64,000 nucleotides of DNA from Pedobacter soli (GTDB lineage Bacteria > Bacteroidota > Bacteroidia > Sphingobacteriales > Sphingobacteriaceae), in NCBI RefSeq assembly GCF_900101435.1, contig NZ_FMZH01000015.1, forward strand, positions 32,659 through 96,658. Direction: 5' to 3'. Positions 16,740 to 25,065 of the stretch are shown piece after piece. The notes beneath the pieces were generated by a model. It made no database searches, was not told the origin of the DNA, and worked only from the letters and a program-made list of their open reading frames with translations. The translations under genes and the position numbers were made by a program. The number at the start of each line of letters is the position of its first letter. Within the stretch, counting starts at the first letter, position 1.

Positions 16740-17360
16740 ATGGACTATTTTAAACAGGCGATTTTAGCACTTATTATTTTTTCATCAACAGGCAGTTTTG
16801 CACAGGGTAACTACGAAAGAAGCATGCAGGCGATGATGAAAGGTGATTATAAAACAGCCGCTGCACAATTGGAAAAAGCAAGTGCCAAGACTCCTGATAA
16901 TGCTAATGTATTACAGATGCTTGGTTATTCGTATTTCCAGAACCGGGAGTATGAAAAGTGTATAGATACTTATAGCCGCTTGCTTGTGGTAAAGCCCAAT
17001 GAAGTTTCAGCTTATTATTACCGTGGGATAGCCAGACTGAAAATTGCAAACGATCCAAAAGAATCGTTAAGCACCATGCGCGATAATTTTTATCAGGCAT
17101 CGCTCAAAGATTTTACAAAGGCAATCGAAATTAACGGTGAAGAAGATACCCAAATGTTTCAGAACCGTGGTTTAGCCTACAAAGATTATGCGATCTTTAA
17201 ATCATTTAAAGCTAAGAAAAAAGATGAAAAAGCAGCTTGTGTTGCGCTTTTTAATAATTCTATTGCCGATTTTCAGAAGGTATTGACTTTACAGCCACTT
17301 AGAAAAGATATTATTGACTGGATCACTTACGATAAGGCGCAGATTGCTACCTTAAAATAA
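16740..17360 (+). CDS. Secreted tetratricopeptide-repeat protein
   Basis: 206 residues. The signal peptide ends after 'STGSFAQ' (~21). TPR-type helical pairs follow: 'YERSMQAMMKGDYKTAAAQLEKASAKTPDN', 'NVLQMLGYSYFQNREYEKCIDTYSRLLVVKPNE' and 'SAYYYRGIARLKIA...YQASLKDFTKAIEIN'. A last pair lies around 135-190. TPRs are scaffolds for protein contacts, probably in the periplasm here. The partner is unknown. It ends at a strong bidirectional terminator. Confidence 0.85.
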   Translation: MDYFKQAILALIIFSSTGSFAQGNYERSMQAMMKGDYKTAAAQLEKASAKTPDNANVLQMLGYSYFQNREYEKCIDTYSRLLVVKPNEVSAYYYRGIARLKIANDPKESLSTMRDNFYQASLKDFTKAIEINGEEDTQMFQNRGLAYKDYAIFKSFKAKKKDEKAACVALFNNSIADFQKVLTLQPLRKDIIDWITYDKAQIATLK

Positions 17361-17377
17361 AAATACCCTTTAAACTT

Positions 17378-17412
17378 AAAAAGGAGCCTCGTTTAATCAA
17401 GGCTCCTTTTTT
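17378..17412. terminator. Bidirectional terminator between TPR gene and lipoprotein gene
   Basis: A perfect 11-bp stem aaaaaggagcc / ggctccttttt with a 12-base loop, A-rich before and T-rich after, between two convergent genes. It overlaps the final bases of the lipoprotein gene. Confidence 0.85.
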
Positions 17413-17941
17413 ATTTCAATTTTCCAACAACCAGGTATTTTTTTTGGTTTAATAGCCTGATTTTTTGTTGCTTTTTGATCTGGTACAAACTATCGGGATA
17501 GTAAGTAAGGGTATCCTGTGTTTGGAATAAGATATTTTTGTTATCGATGATAATTTCAATCTTATTGATTTTTGCATCGCTTTTTTCAACCAGAACCTTT
17601 TTAACCGGAATCTTTTTATTGTCTGAAGTGTAAACATCAGCGCCATTTTCCTGGTTAATTTTAAAACTTCCCCGCCACGATGTTTTATTGATGTCGGCAT
17701 TAACAAAGATTGCCAGCTCTTTCTCCCAATCGGCAATACGGCTCGCTTTATTTTCTGCCTCACCATTCACACTTACTGTTTTTTGCACAGTTGGATTGAG
17801 TTTTTGCATCCGGCTTATTTCTTTTCCAAAATAGCCTTTAATGTCGAAATATAAAAAGCTGGTATTCGCTTCGGCAGCTTTCTGTTGGTTACAGGAGAGC
17901 AAGGCCAAAGCAAATACCGCGATATAAAGTTTTTTAGTCAT
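17411..17941 (-). CDS. Putative lipoprotein downstream of gpmI
   Basis: 176 residues. A short signal with lipobox 'LALLSC' places the lipidated Cys at ~17, followed by a sparsely charged linker. The remainder is a soluble domain with beta-rich patterns (KTSWRGSFKINQENGADVYTSDNKKIPVKKVLV, IEIIIDNKNILFQTQDTLTYYPDS). I recognise no family. The start codon overlaps the gpmI stop by one base (TAATG), so translation is probably coupled although no functional link is obvious. Confidence 0.78.
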   Translation of the reverse strand: MTKKLYIAVFALALLSCNQQKAAEANTSFLYFDIKGYFGKEISRMQKLNPTVQKTVSVNGEAENKASRIADWEKELAIFVNADINKTSWRGSFKINQENGADVYTSDNKKIPVKKVLVEKSDAKINKIEIIIDNKNILFQTQDTLTYYPDSLYQIKKQQKIRLLNQKKYLVVGKLK

Positions 17942-19461
17942 TATACTAAAACGTTTCCAGTCATTTCTGCCGGAATATCAACACCTAAAATTCTTAAAAT
18001 GGTAGGGGCAATGTCACCTAGTTTACCATCGGCAATGGCTTTGTAATCTTTATCAATTAAGATACAAGGTACCAGGTTGGTGGTATGGGCAGTATTCACA
18101 GAGCCATCGCCATTAATCATATACTCAGAGTTGCCATGATCTGCCAGGAGGATAAAAGAGTATCCGTTCGCCAGTCCGGTTTTTACTACAGTTTCTGCGC
18201 ATTTATCGGCAGTTTCTACAGCTTTTACCACGGCTTCGAAAACACCGGTATGGCCCACCATATCGGGATTTGCAAAATTCAGGCAAATAAAATCAGCCCA
18301 GCCGGTTTCCATTTCTTTTGTAATGGCATCGGTAATACCTGCAGCGCTCATTTCTGGTTGCAAATCGTAGGTAGCCACTTTTGGCGATGGGATTAAAATG
18401 CGTTTTTCGTTTGCAAATTCAGCTTCCCTGCCACCAGAGAAAAAGAAAGTAACGTGCGGATACTTTTCAGTTTCGGCAATACGGATCTGGTTTTTATTGT
18501 TTTCGGCCAAAACTTCACCAATGGTTTTGGTCAGGTCATCTTTAGTGAAAATTACATTTACCTTTTCAAAACTTTCATCGTAGGTAGTCATGGTTACATA
18601 ATACAATGGCAGTTTGTGCATTTGTTGCTCAGGGAAGTCTTTTTGCGTTAAGGCGGTAGTAATTTCGCGACCTCTATCTGTACGGAAGTTGAAACAGATT
18701 ACCACGTCATCTGGCTGGATCGTTGCTACCGGAGCGCCGTTATCCTGCGTAAGTACCACTGGTTTTAAAAACTCGTCGGTAATGTTTTCTTCGTACGATT
18801 TTCTGATGGCAGCCAAAGCATCCTTTGTTTTTTCTCCAACACCATTAACCATTACATCGTAAGCCTGTTTAACACGCTCCCAACGGTTATCGCGGTCCAT
18901 TGCATAATAACGGCCAATTAAAGAGGCTAGTTTGGTATCTGTATTTTTAATGTGGTTTTGTAAATCGGTAATAAAACCCAGGCCCGAGTTCGGATCAGTG
19001 TCACGGCCATCTAAGAAAGCGTGAACATAATTTTTTACGTTCGATTCGTTTGCTGCATCGCAAAGGGCTTTTAAATGCTCGATATGGGCATGCACACCAC
19101 CATTTGATACCAAACCAATAAAATGAACTGATTTGTTGTTCTTTTTGGCATAGTCAAAAGCATTTACCAATACCGGGCTATTGTGAAGCTCGCGGTCGGC
19201 AATGGCTTTATTTATTCTGCCCAGCTCCTGGTAAACCACGCGGCCGGCACCTAAATTCATGTGGCCCACTTCCGAATTTCCCATTTGTCCGGCGGGTAAA
19301 CCTACGGCCTCACCAGATGCTTCGAGCTTCGAGTTTGGATAGTTCTGTAATAACGAATCGAAAAAAGGAGTGTTAGCAGCATAGGCAGCATCAGAATTAT
19401 CTTGTTTTCCGTAGCCCCAACCATCTAGAATTATAAGCGCGAGTTTTTTGTTATTTACCAT
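17941..19461 (-). CDS. gpmI: 2,3-bisphosphoglycerate-independent phosphoglycerate mutase
   Basis: Glycolytic and gluconeogenic interconversion of 3- and 2-phosphoglycerate, Mn-dependent, cytosolic. 506 residues, typical. The alkaline-phosphatase-like metal site shows Asp13 ('LIILDGWGYG') and the phosphoserine nucleophile Ser63 ('GQMGNSEVGHMNLGAGRVVYQ'). The transferase insert contains 'HAFLDGRDTDPNSG', 'GRYYAMDRDNRWERV' and 'CFNFRTDRGREIT'. The second metal cluster is 'NFANPDMVGHTG' and 'LLADHGNSE'. It is the first gene of a two-gene unit with the lipoprotein. Confidence 0.97.
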   Translation of the reverse strand: MVNNKKLALIILDGWGYGKQDNSDAAYAANTPFFDSLLQNYPNSKLEASGEAVGLPAGQMGNSEVGHMNLGAGRVVYQELGRINKAIADRELHNSPVLVNAFDYAKKNNKSVHFIGLVSNGGVHAHIEHLKALCDAANESNVKNYVHAFLDGRDTDPNSGLGFITDLQNHIKNTDTKLASLIGRYYAMDRDNRWERVKQAYDVMVNGVGEKTKDALAAIRKSYEENITDEFLKPVVLTQDNGAPVATIQPDDVVICFNFRTDRGREITTALTQKDFPEQQMHKLPLYYVTMTTYDESFEKVNVIFTKDDLTKTIGEVLAENNKNQIRIAETEKYPHVTFFFSGGREAEFANEKRILIPSPKVATYDLQPEMSAAGITDAITKEMETGWADFICLNFANPDMVGHTGVFEAVVKAVETADKCAETVVKTGLANGYSFILLADHGNSEYMINGDGSVNTAHTTNLVPCILIDKDYKAIADGKLGDIAPTILRILGVDIPAEMTGNVLV

Positions 19462-19633
19462 CTTGATTTAAAAATTATTGACCTGCAATAAAACATTTCT
19501 ATTTTAAAACTGTTCTATTGTTTTGTTTATAGGACAAATATAACTTTATTGAAGGTTATACAAATTAAGAAATCCTTTTTTTGATATGCTAATGGCATAA
19601 TTTTAGCTGTACGGATTTGTATAAAATACAGAA

Positions 19634-20032
19634 ATGATCCGGAGCTTATTCTTATTAATCTTTAGTATATCATCATTATGTCGCCCCACAGCTATTCAGG
19701 CTGATATTATTGATGATTTGTCGTCGTATTTTAAGGCTGGCAATGCCAAAGAAATTGCCAAAAATTTCGCCTCTACCATCGAACTGATTATTGTTGATGA
19801 AGAAGATGTATACTCAAAAGCACAGGGTGAACAAATTTTGAGAGATTTTTTTGTCAAGCATCCGCCTACCAAAACAAGTATTTTTCATAAAATTAATACC
19901 AATCCCAATTACCGTTTTGGCGTGGTTATTTTAAGTACGGCTAAAGAAACATTCAGGGTTTCTATTACCATGAAGAAATTTAATACCAGTTTTTCGATAA
20001 CCGAGTTGAGAATTGAACCTGCGAAAGACTAG
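19634..20032 (+). CDS. DUF4783 protein, secreted
   Basis: 132 residues with a signal peptide (SLFLLIFSISSLCRPTAIQA). The domain 'DIIDDLSSYFKAGNAKEIAKNFASTIELIIVDEEDVYSKAQGEQILRDFFVKHPP' is the DUF4783 signature, an NTF2/SnoaL-like fold by pattern. It precedes nadC and plsY in the order usual for Bacteroidota. Function unknown. Confidence 0.88.
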   Translation: MIRSLFLLIFSISSLCRPTAIQADIIDDLSSYFKAGNAKEIAKNFASTIELIIVDEEDVYSKAQGEQILRDFFVKHPPTKTSIFHKINTNPNYRFGVVILSTAKETFRVSITMKKFNTSFSITELRIEPAKD

Positions 20033-20079
20033 AAAACAGTTACCTAAGGCTTAGGAATATCTTTATATCCATCAGTAAA

Positions 20080-20109
20080 TTGTCTGCTAACAAATAATTC
20101 TTATTTTTG
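20080..20109 (+). promoter_or_regulatory. Promoter of nadC (-33 TTG and -7 TATTTTTG)
   Basis: TTG at 20080-20082, 19 bases, then TATTTTTG at 20102-20109. Both boxes and the spacing fit the Bacteroidota consensus. The start codon follows 19 bases later. Confidence 0.6.
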
Positions 20110-20128
20110 CGACATTAAAATCTACATT

Positions 20129-20971
20129 TTGGATACTCAACTTATACATCAATTCATAAAAAATGCCCTTACTGAAGATGTTGGCGATGGTGATCATACC
20201 TCGTTATCAACCATTCCTTCTGGCACACAGGGAAAAGCAAAACTGATCATTAAAGAAGATGGTATACTGGCAGGGATAGAACTTGCTGTGGCTATTTTTA
20301 AGGAAGTTGATGCTGAATTGAAAGTTGAAGTGTTATTACACGATGGCGACGCGGTGAAAGTTGGCGATATTGCCCTTACTGTTGCCGGAAGTACACACGC
20401 CATCCTGATTGCCGAACGCCTGGTTTTAAACTGCATGCAGCGCATGAGTGGCATAGCTACTAAAACCAACCACATTGTTGCTTTACTGAAAGCTACTAAG
20501 ACAAAAATTTTAGATACCCGAAAAACCACACCTGGACTACGTTATTTAGAAAAATGGGCAGTGCGGATAGGTGGAGGTGTTAATCACCGCATTGGTCTTT
20601 ACGATATGATTTTGATTAAAGATAACCATGTTGATTATGCAGGCGGGATTTCGAATGCGATTAAGGCCGCTCAAGAATATCTTACCGATCAAAATAAAAA
20701 ACTTCAGATAGAAATTGAAGTAAGAAATTTAGATGAATTGAAACAGGTTTTAGCCATTGGTGGTGTAGACCGTATTATGCTCGATAATTTTAGCTTTGAA
20801 AACCTTAGGGCAGCAGTAGCATTAATTGATGGTAAATTCACTACTGAAGCATCAGGTGGTATAACCGAAGAGAATGTAGCCGAATATGCGGCATGCGGAG
20901 TAGATTTTATTTCAATGGGTGCACTTACACATTCGGTAAAGAGCCTGGATATGAGTTTAAAAGCATACTAA
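20129..20971 (+). CDS. nadC: Nicotinate-nucleotide pyrophosphorylase (carboxylating)
   Basis: De novo NAD synthesis: quinolinate + PRPP to nicotinate mononucleotide, CO2 and PPi. 280 residues. Landmarks are 'NALTEDVGDGDHTSL' near the N-terminus, 'ERLVLNCMQRMSGIATKT', 'LDTRKTTPGLRYLEKWAVRIGGGVNHRIGLYDMILIKDNH' and 'EIEVRNLDEL...IMLDNFS'. The end is 'EASGGITEENVAEYAACGVDFISMGALTHS'. The start is TTG; no ATG is available before conserved sequence. nadA and nadB are not in the window. Confidence 0.96.
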   Translation: MDTQLIHQFIKNALTEDVGDGDHTSLSTIPSGTQGKAKLIIKEDGILAGIELAVAIFKEVDAELKVEVLLHDGDAVKVGDIALTVAGSTHAILIAERLVLNCMQRMSGIATKTNHIVALLKATKTKILDTRKTTPGLRYLEKWAVRIGGGVNHRIGLYDMILIKDNHVDYAGGISNAIKAAQEYLTDQNKKLQIEIEVRNLDELKQVLAIGGVDRIMLDNFSFENLRAAVALIDGKFTTEASGGITEENVAEYAACGVDFISMGALTHSVKSLDMSLKAY

Positions 20972-21020
20972 AGTGATTTGCTCTAAAATTAAAAGCTTAT
21001 TTTTTGTATCATTGTAGGCT

Positions 21021-21665
21021 ATGGTTACGGTTTATTCGCTCAGTGCTTTATTATTAGCTTACCTTTTTGGATCGATACCAACAGCCGTATGGCTCGGTCA
21101 GGCCTTTTATGGCGTTGACGTAAGAGAGTATGGCAGCGGTAATGCAGGTGCTACCAATACTTTCAGGGTATTGGGTAAAAAAGCTGGCATTGCAGTGATG
21201 ATTATCGATATTGCAAAAGGCTATACTGCAACCAATCTGGCTTATCTCATCGGTTTATCGGTAACCGGACCACAAAATTCTGCACCATTTGTTAATTACC
21301 AGCTAGCCTTAGGCGTAACCGCAGTAATGGGACATTTATTCCCTGTTTTTGCTGGCTTTCGTGGTGGAAAAGGAGTGGCTACACTTTTTGGAATGATTTT
21401 GGCAGTTAACTTCGAGGCATCTATGCTTTGCGTTCTGGTTTTTGTAATTGTATTGCTGATCACGAAATATGTTTCATTAAGCTCCATCTGCGCAGGTTTT
21501 ACCTTCCCGCTTAGTGTAGTTTTTCTGTTTCAGGTTTCCATAAAATCGGAAGTGCTGTACGGAATGGTTGTTTGTGTACTTATTTTAGTCACCCACCAAA
21601 AAAACCTCGAAAGATTGCTGAAAGGCAAAGAATCCAAAGTGTATTTGTTTAAGAAAAAAAGCTAA
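21021..21665 (+). CDS. plsY: Glycerol-3-phosphate acyltransferase PlsY
   Basis: Inner-membrane enzyme that transfers the acyl group of acyl-phosphate to glycerol-3-phosphate, the first step of phospholipid synthesis. 214 residues with about five membrane segments. The PlsY motifs are visible: 'YLFGSIPTAVWLG', the phosphate-binding 'VREYGSGNAGATNTFRVLGKKAG' and 'GHLFPVFAGFRGGKGVAT'. It sits 50 bases after nadC, and co-transcription is likely. Confidence 0.95.
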   Translation: MVTVYSLSALLLAYLFGSIPTAVWLGQAFYGVDVREYGSGNAGATNTFRVLGKKAGIAVMIIDIAKGYTATNLAYLIGLSVTGPQNSAPFVNYQLALGVTAVMGHLFPVFAGFRGGKGVATLFGMILAVNFEASMLCVLVFVIVLLITKYVSLSSICAGFTFPLSVVFLFQVSIKSEVLYGMVVCVLILVTHQKNLERLLKGKESKVYLFKKKS

Positions 21666-21839
21666 TTAATTAACAAATACATAATCGAAAACTTATCTTC
21701 AATATTCCTGTTAATTAGGAATAGTACAAATAGGGGATTGATATCATTAACAACAGATTTTGTGAAACAACCCTTACTTCCGGTTTATAACGGGGATGTA
21801 CGGAATGTTTAATAACCCAGAAAACTAAATTGATAAGAA

Positions 21840-22646
21840 ATGAAAAAGTTATTTTTAACAGCGGGCATAGCTGGCGTTTTACTGTTCAACTCTTGCTCTA
21901 CAGTGCCTTTAACCGGTCGTAGCCGGTTTGATCTGGTAAGTAACGATCAGGTTTTGCCAATGGCATTTCAAGCATACAATACCTTTTTAACTGAAAATAA
22001 ATCGACAGTTTTACCGGCATCAAACGCACAAGCCTTAAAGGTTAAAACCATCGGCAGCCGTTTAATTACTGCCGTAAAATCGTACATGAATAACAATAAC
22101 TATGGTAATTTAATTGCCGATTACCAGTGGGAAGTAAATGTGGTTCAGAACAACGAAAAAAATGCCTGGTGTATGCCTGGAGGTAAAATTGTAGTGTATA
22201 CCGGAATTTTGCCGGTAACACAGGATGATGCCGGATTAGCAACTGTAATGGGACACGAAATTGCGCACGCCATTGCTGGTCACTCGGCCGAGCGCATGTC
22301 GCAGGAAATGGTAGCACAGGGAATTGGTGCCGCTGCAGGTGTGGCTTTATCTAAAAATCCGAAAACACAATCTATTTTCAATACACTTTACGGTGTAGGT
22401 ACTCCGGTTGCCATGCTTAAATTTAGCCGTAACCAGGAGCTGGAGGCCGATCGTTTGGGTTTGATTTTTATGGCTATGGCTGGTTATAACCCGCAAAATG
22501 CTACTGCTTTCTGGAACCGGATGGCTTCGGCTTCGGCAGGAGCGCAAAAACCAGCTGAGTTTTTAAGCACTCACCCTAGTGATGAAACACGTATTGCACA
22601 GATTCAGAAATATTTACCAGAGGCGCAGCAGTATTACAAGAAATAA
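21840..22646 (+). CDS. M48-family zinc metallopeptidase, lipoprotein
   Basis: 268 residues. The lipobox 'LLFNSC' gives a lipidated Cys19, so the protein is membrane-anchored in the periplasm. The zinc site is HEIAH (139-143) in 'VMGHEIAHAIAGHSAERM', with the third ligand Glu202 in 'NQELEADRLGL'. The layout ('WCMPGGKIVVYTGILP', 'STHPSDETRIAQI') matches the BepA/LoiP branch that handles outer-membrane protein quality. Substrate unknown. A terminator follows at 22667. Confidence 0.93.
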   Translation: MKKLFLTAGIAGVLLFNSCSTVPLTGRSRFDLVSNDQVLPMAFQAYNTFLTENKSTVLPASNAQALKVKTIGSRLITAVKSYMNNNNYGNLIADYQWEVNVVQNNEKNAWCMPGGKIVVYTGILPVTQDDAGLATVMGHEIAHAIAGHSAERMSQEMVAQGIGAAAGVALSKNPKTQSIFNTLYGVGTPVAMLKFSRNQELEADRLGLIFMAMAGYNPQNATAFWNRMASASAGAQKPAEFLSTHPSDETRIAQIQKYLPEAQQYYKK

Positions 22647-22666
22647 GGCAGAAGGTAGAAGGTAGA

Positions 22667-22709
22667 AAGGTGGAAGGTTTAGCATGATGCATAAACTTTC
22701 CACCTTTTT
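22667..22709 (+). terminator. Terminator after the M48 peptidase gene
   Basis: The stem aaggtggaaggttt / aaactttccacctt (one G-T pair) with a 12-base loop, followed by ttttc. Confidence 0.65.
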
Positions 22710-22716
22710 CATTGAT

Positions 22717-22759
22717 CGTCATGCTGATCCGATAGCTATCGGATTTATTTCAGCATCTT
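22717..22759. repeat. Dispersed palindrome 'tgctgatccgatagctatcgga', copy 1
   Basis: A ~42-base element with outer arms tgctga / tcagca and an inner perfect palindrome ccgatagctatcgg. An essentially identical copy occurs at 25065-25106 in the same orientation. Confidence 0.75.
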
Positions 22760-22845
22760 GTTTCTTAAATAAGCTAAGTAATAGATTGATTAGTTGGTAT
22801 TCGGGGATTTGGTTAATCCATTAAACCAATGGACTGATGAACCAA

Positions 22846-24102
22846 TTAATCGCCCAAAACCTGCAATATAGCACTCGCCTTAAGCAAACATTCTTCATAT
22901 TCTTTTTCGGCGTCGCATTGATAGGTAATGGCACCGCCAACCTGAAAGGATAAGTATTTTGATTCGGCATTAAATAAAATGCTGCGGATCACTACGTTAA
23001 AATCGAAATCTCCATCCGGACTAATGCAGCCAAAAGAACCTGAGTAAATACCTCGTTTGGCTTCTTCGTATTGTTCAATCAGCTGCATGGCCTTAACTTT
23101 TGGGGCACCTGTCATAGAGCCCATTGGGAAGGCATTTTTAATGGCATCGATAAAATGAATGTTCGGATCGAGCTCACAGCTTATGGTCGAAATCATTTGA
23201 TGCACCTGCGGGAAGCTATAAATTCCGAAAAGCTCATCAACCTTAACTGTACCTTTAACAGCTGATTTGGTAAGGTCGTGACGCACCAAATCTACAATCA
23301 TTACGTTTTCTGCCTGCTCTTTAATATCGTTTCTTAAATCTTTTTTAATCTGCTCGTCCGCTTCAGGATTTGAACTGCGTTTTGCTGTTCCTTTAATGGG
23401 TTGCGATATTAAGCGCTTGCCGCGTTTGCACATAAACCTTTCGGGCGTGGCCGATAAAATATACTGGTTGCGCACTTTAAAGTAACCTGCAAATGGGGTA
23501 GGGGAAAGTTGGTTCAGCGCTTCAAAGGTTTCAACAGGATTGATTTGGGCATTTTCTGCAAAAAACTCCTGGCAAAAGTTAAGCTCATAAATATCGCCGC
23601 GGATGATATGATTTTTTAAGCTTTCAATTTTGCTGATGTACTGCACTTTTGAAAGTTTCTGTTGGATATTTAATGCTGCAACCTGGTGTTTAGTTTCTAC
23701 TGGAAAGCTATTTATTTCATTTAAAATATCCTCATCACCAATTAATACCTCTGCTTTGCCATTTTTAAACGCAATGAGATATTTCGGTACAAAGAAATAC
23801 AGGTCTGGAAAGTTTAGCTGATCAGCATGATTAGAATGCAAATTCTCGGTCTCGTTTTTAAGATCGTAGCTAAAAAAACCGAAAAGCCATTGTTGATGGG
23901 CTGCCTGGAAAGCCTTCAGCTGATCAAAAGCAGTACCTGATGCACAGCTTAGCTCGCTTTGTAAGGCTGCTGCAATTACAAAATCGTAAGCCGAATAAGC
24001 ATCTTTGTACTGATTCGAATCCAAAAAACAACACACCTCAAACTGGTTGGCCCAGTGCAATGCTTTTTGTTTAAAATCTGATATGTTTTGTAGGGTTTCC
24101 AA
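22846..24102 (-). CDS. pabB: Aminodeoxychorismate synthase component I (PabB-type)
   Basis: Chorismate-utilising enzyme, folate (p-aminobenzoate) branch. 418 residues. The N-terminal ~150 residues are variable. The catalytic chorismate-binding domain includes 'GDIYELNFCQEF', 'PTPFAGYFKVRNQYILSATPERFM', 'ISQPIKGTAKRSSNPEAD', 'VMIVDLVRHDLTKSAVKGTV' and 'GSMTGAPKVKAMQLIEQYE'. The 'PIKGT' form rather than the feedback-site residues of TrpE, and the length, favour PabB over anthranilate synthase. The start is TTG, 7 bases after a -7 element. A class IV aminotransferase that could be PabC lies at 39169. Confidence 0.88.
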   Translation of the reverse strand: METLQNISDFKQKALHWANQFEVCCFLDSNQYKDAYSAYDFVIAAALQSELSCASGTAFDQLKAFQAAHQQWLFGFFSYDLKNETENLHSNHADQLNFPDLYFFVPKYLIAFKNGKAEVLIGDEDILNEINSFPVETKHQVAALNIQQKLSKVQYISKIESLKNHIIRGDIYELNFCQEFFAENAQINPVETFEALNQLSPTPFAGYFKVRNQYILSATPERFMCKRGKRLISQPIKGTAKRSSNPEADEQIKKDLRNDIKEQAENVMIVDLVRHDLTKSAVKGTVKVDELFGIYSFPQVHQMISTISCELDPNIHFIDAIKNAFPMGSMTGAPKVKAMQLIEQYEEAKRGIYSGSFGCISPDGDFDFNVVIRSILFNAESKYLSFQVGGAITYQCDAEKEYEECLLKASAILQVLGD

Positions 24103-24109
24103 GCTGCGG

Positions 24110-24117
24110 CAAAGGTA
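24110..24117 (-). promoter_or_regulatory. -7 promoter element abutting pabB start
   Basis: The reverse strand reads TACCTTTG, then 7 bases, then the TTG start of pabB. The geometry and -7 sequence are the same as at cmk (11672-11679). Confidence 0.5.
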
Positions 24118-24170
24118 AAAATAGCGCTGATAATTGTAAGAAATTAATTTTTATCTTTTTGGAAAGTGGT

Positions 24171-24276
24171 AGTTCTCGTTTGTAACGAGGATTAATGAGA
24201 AAAGCGATTATATCGCTTATTTGTCTAACCACATTGCAAATGTGGCTTTCGTTCATCCTCGTAGCAAAGGAGGACA
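24171..24276. repeat. Structured dispersed repeat, copy 1, flanking toxin-antitoxin pair
   Basis: About 106 bases, agttctcgtttgtaacgagg to caaaggaggacaa. It holds internal hairpins ctcgtttgtaacgag, gcgattatatcgc and ccacattgcaaatgtgg, and ends pair as outer arms (tcctcg ... cgaggactt-like). It is about 93% identical to 24896-25003 in the same orientation. It ends one or two bases before the toxin stop codon. Confidence 0.85.
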
Positions 24277-24277
24277 A

Positions 24278-24583
24278 TTAGTATTTTTTAGGATTCATTT
24301 TAGTGTGCCTGATTCTTAAAATCCTTATAATTTCATTTTCGTTTCTATAAGAAACTCTAAAATGATGTTTTTCAAAGGCACGGTAGGTTCCATCGTTGTC
24401 TTTTTTATATTGATCGAGCTTATATTTTTCAGGATGTTGAACTATATTTCCTACGGCATCGGTTAAGTCATTAACAACCCTTATTGCATTTTGGACAGAC
24501 TCTATCCTAATATATTCAAAGATTTCTCTTAATTGTTTTTTTGCCGGTGTGGTCCAGACAATTTCAATATTGTTGTTTACCAA
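24278..24583 (-). CDS. ParE/RelE-family toxin
   Basis: 101 residues: 'IEIVWTTPAKKQLREIFEYIRIESVQNAIRVVNDLTDAVGNIVQHPEKYKLDQY' followed by 'YRAFEKHHFRVSYRNENEIIRILRIRHTKMNPKKY'. This is the beta-hairpin/helix plan of ParE-type toxins, with the basic C-terminal strand ending R-I-R-H-T. Members poison gyrase or cleave ribosome-bound mRNA; which one applies cannot be told here. The start is TTG and overlaps the end of the antitoxin gene by 7 bases, so translation is coupled. The stop codon abuts repeat copy 1. Confidence 0.87.
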   Translation of the reverse strand: MVNNNIEIVWTTPAKKQLREIFEYIRIESVQNAIRVVNDLTDAVGNIVQHPEKYKLDQYKKDNDGTYRAFEKHHFRVSYRNENEIIRILRIRHTKMNPKKY

Positions 24584-24804
24584 CTTTTAATCTCATTTAA
24601 TAATTCATCATGAGAGATGTAATTACCGTTTTTAAATTCATTTTCGGCTGATAATAATTCGCTATTATATTGTTCAAGACTTTGTTTAGGATTTTCTTTT
24701 TTGCCTTTTATAAATGCCTTTAACATTTTAACAACAGAAGTCTTTTCGGCATCGTCTAGCTGGGTAAAGTAATTAAGCATTTCGCTTTCTAAGATAGTTG
24801 CCAT
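24577..24804 (-). CDS. Antitoxin partner of the ParE/RelE toxin
   Basis: 75 residues from the ATG at 24804; the frame is open 16 codons upstream but that stretch is low-complexity Ile/Tyr/Asn. The N-terminal part 'MATILESEMLNYFTQLDDAEKTSVVKMLKAFIKG' is helical. The acidic C-terminal part 'LLSAENEFKNGNYISHDELLNEIKSW' ends like the toxin-binding tails of ParD/RelB-type antitoxins ('G.yishdel...i'). It lies directly upstream of the toxin with a 7-base overlap. I infer the antitoxin role from position and tail. Confidence 0.82.
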   Translation of the reverse strand: MATILESEMLNYFTQLDDAEKTSVVKMLKAFIKGKKENPKQSLEQYNSELLSAENEFKNGNYISHDELLNEIKSW

Positions 24805-24895
24805 AATAGAATATTTATTATCAAAAATAATCAAATAGATGTTGATTAGCAAATAGTTGCGTAGGTTGAATGTAAAACAAAAAAATATTGAAGAT

Positions 24896-25003
24896 AGTCC
24901 TCGTTTGCAACGAGGATTAATGAGAAAAGCGATTATATCGCTTATTTATCTAACCACATTGCAAATGTGGCTTTCAGTTCATCCTCGTTGCAAAAGAGGA
25001 CGA
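24896..25003. repeat. Structured dispersed repeat, copy 2, flanking toxin-antitoxin pair
   Basis: About 108 bases, agtcctcgtttgcaacgagg to caaaagaggacga, with the same internal hairpins as copy 1 and few differences. The two copies bracket the toxin-antitoxin pair as direct repeats, 620 bases between matching ends. Confidence 0.85.
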
Positions 25004-25026
25004 TAACGCATGGTAGTCTGTAAAAC

Positions 25027-25065
25027 AGAAAAGCAACCCTTTATGGATTGCTTTTCTTTATTTTC
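25027..25065. terminator. Terminator downstream of purA
   Basis: The 10-bp stem agaaaagcaa / ttgcttttct with an 11-base loop. T-rich sequence follows on the plus strand and TTTTCTGTTTTAC-like sequence on the minus strand, so it may serve either direction. The minus-strand purA gene ends 54 bases away. Confidence 0.6.
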
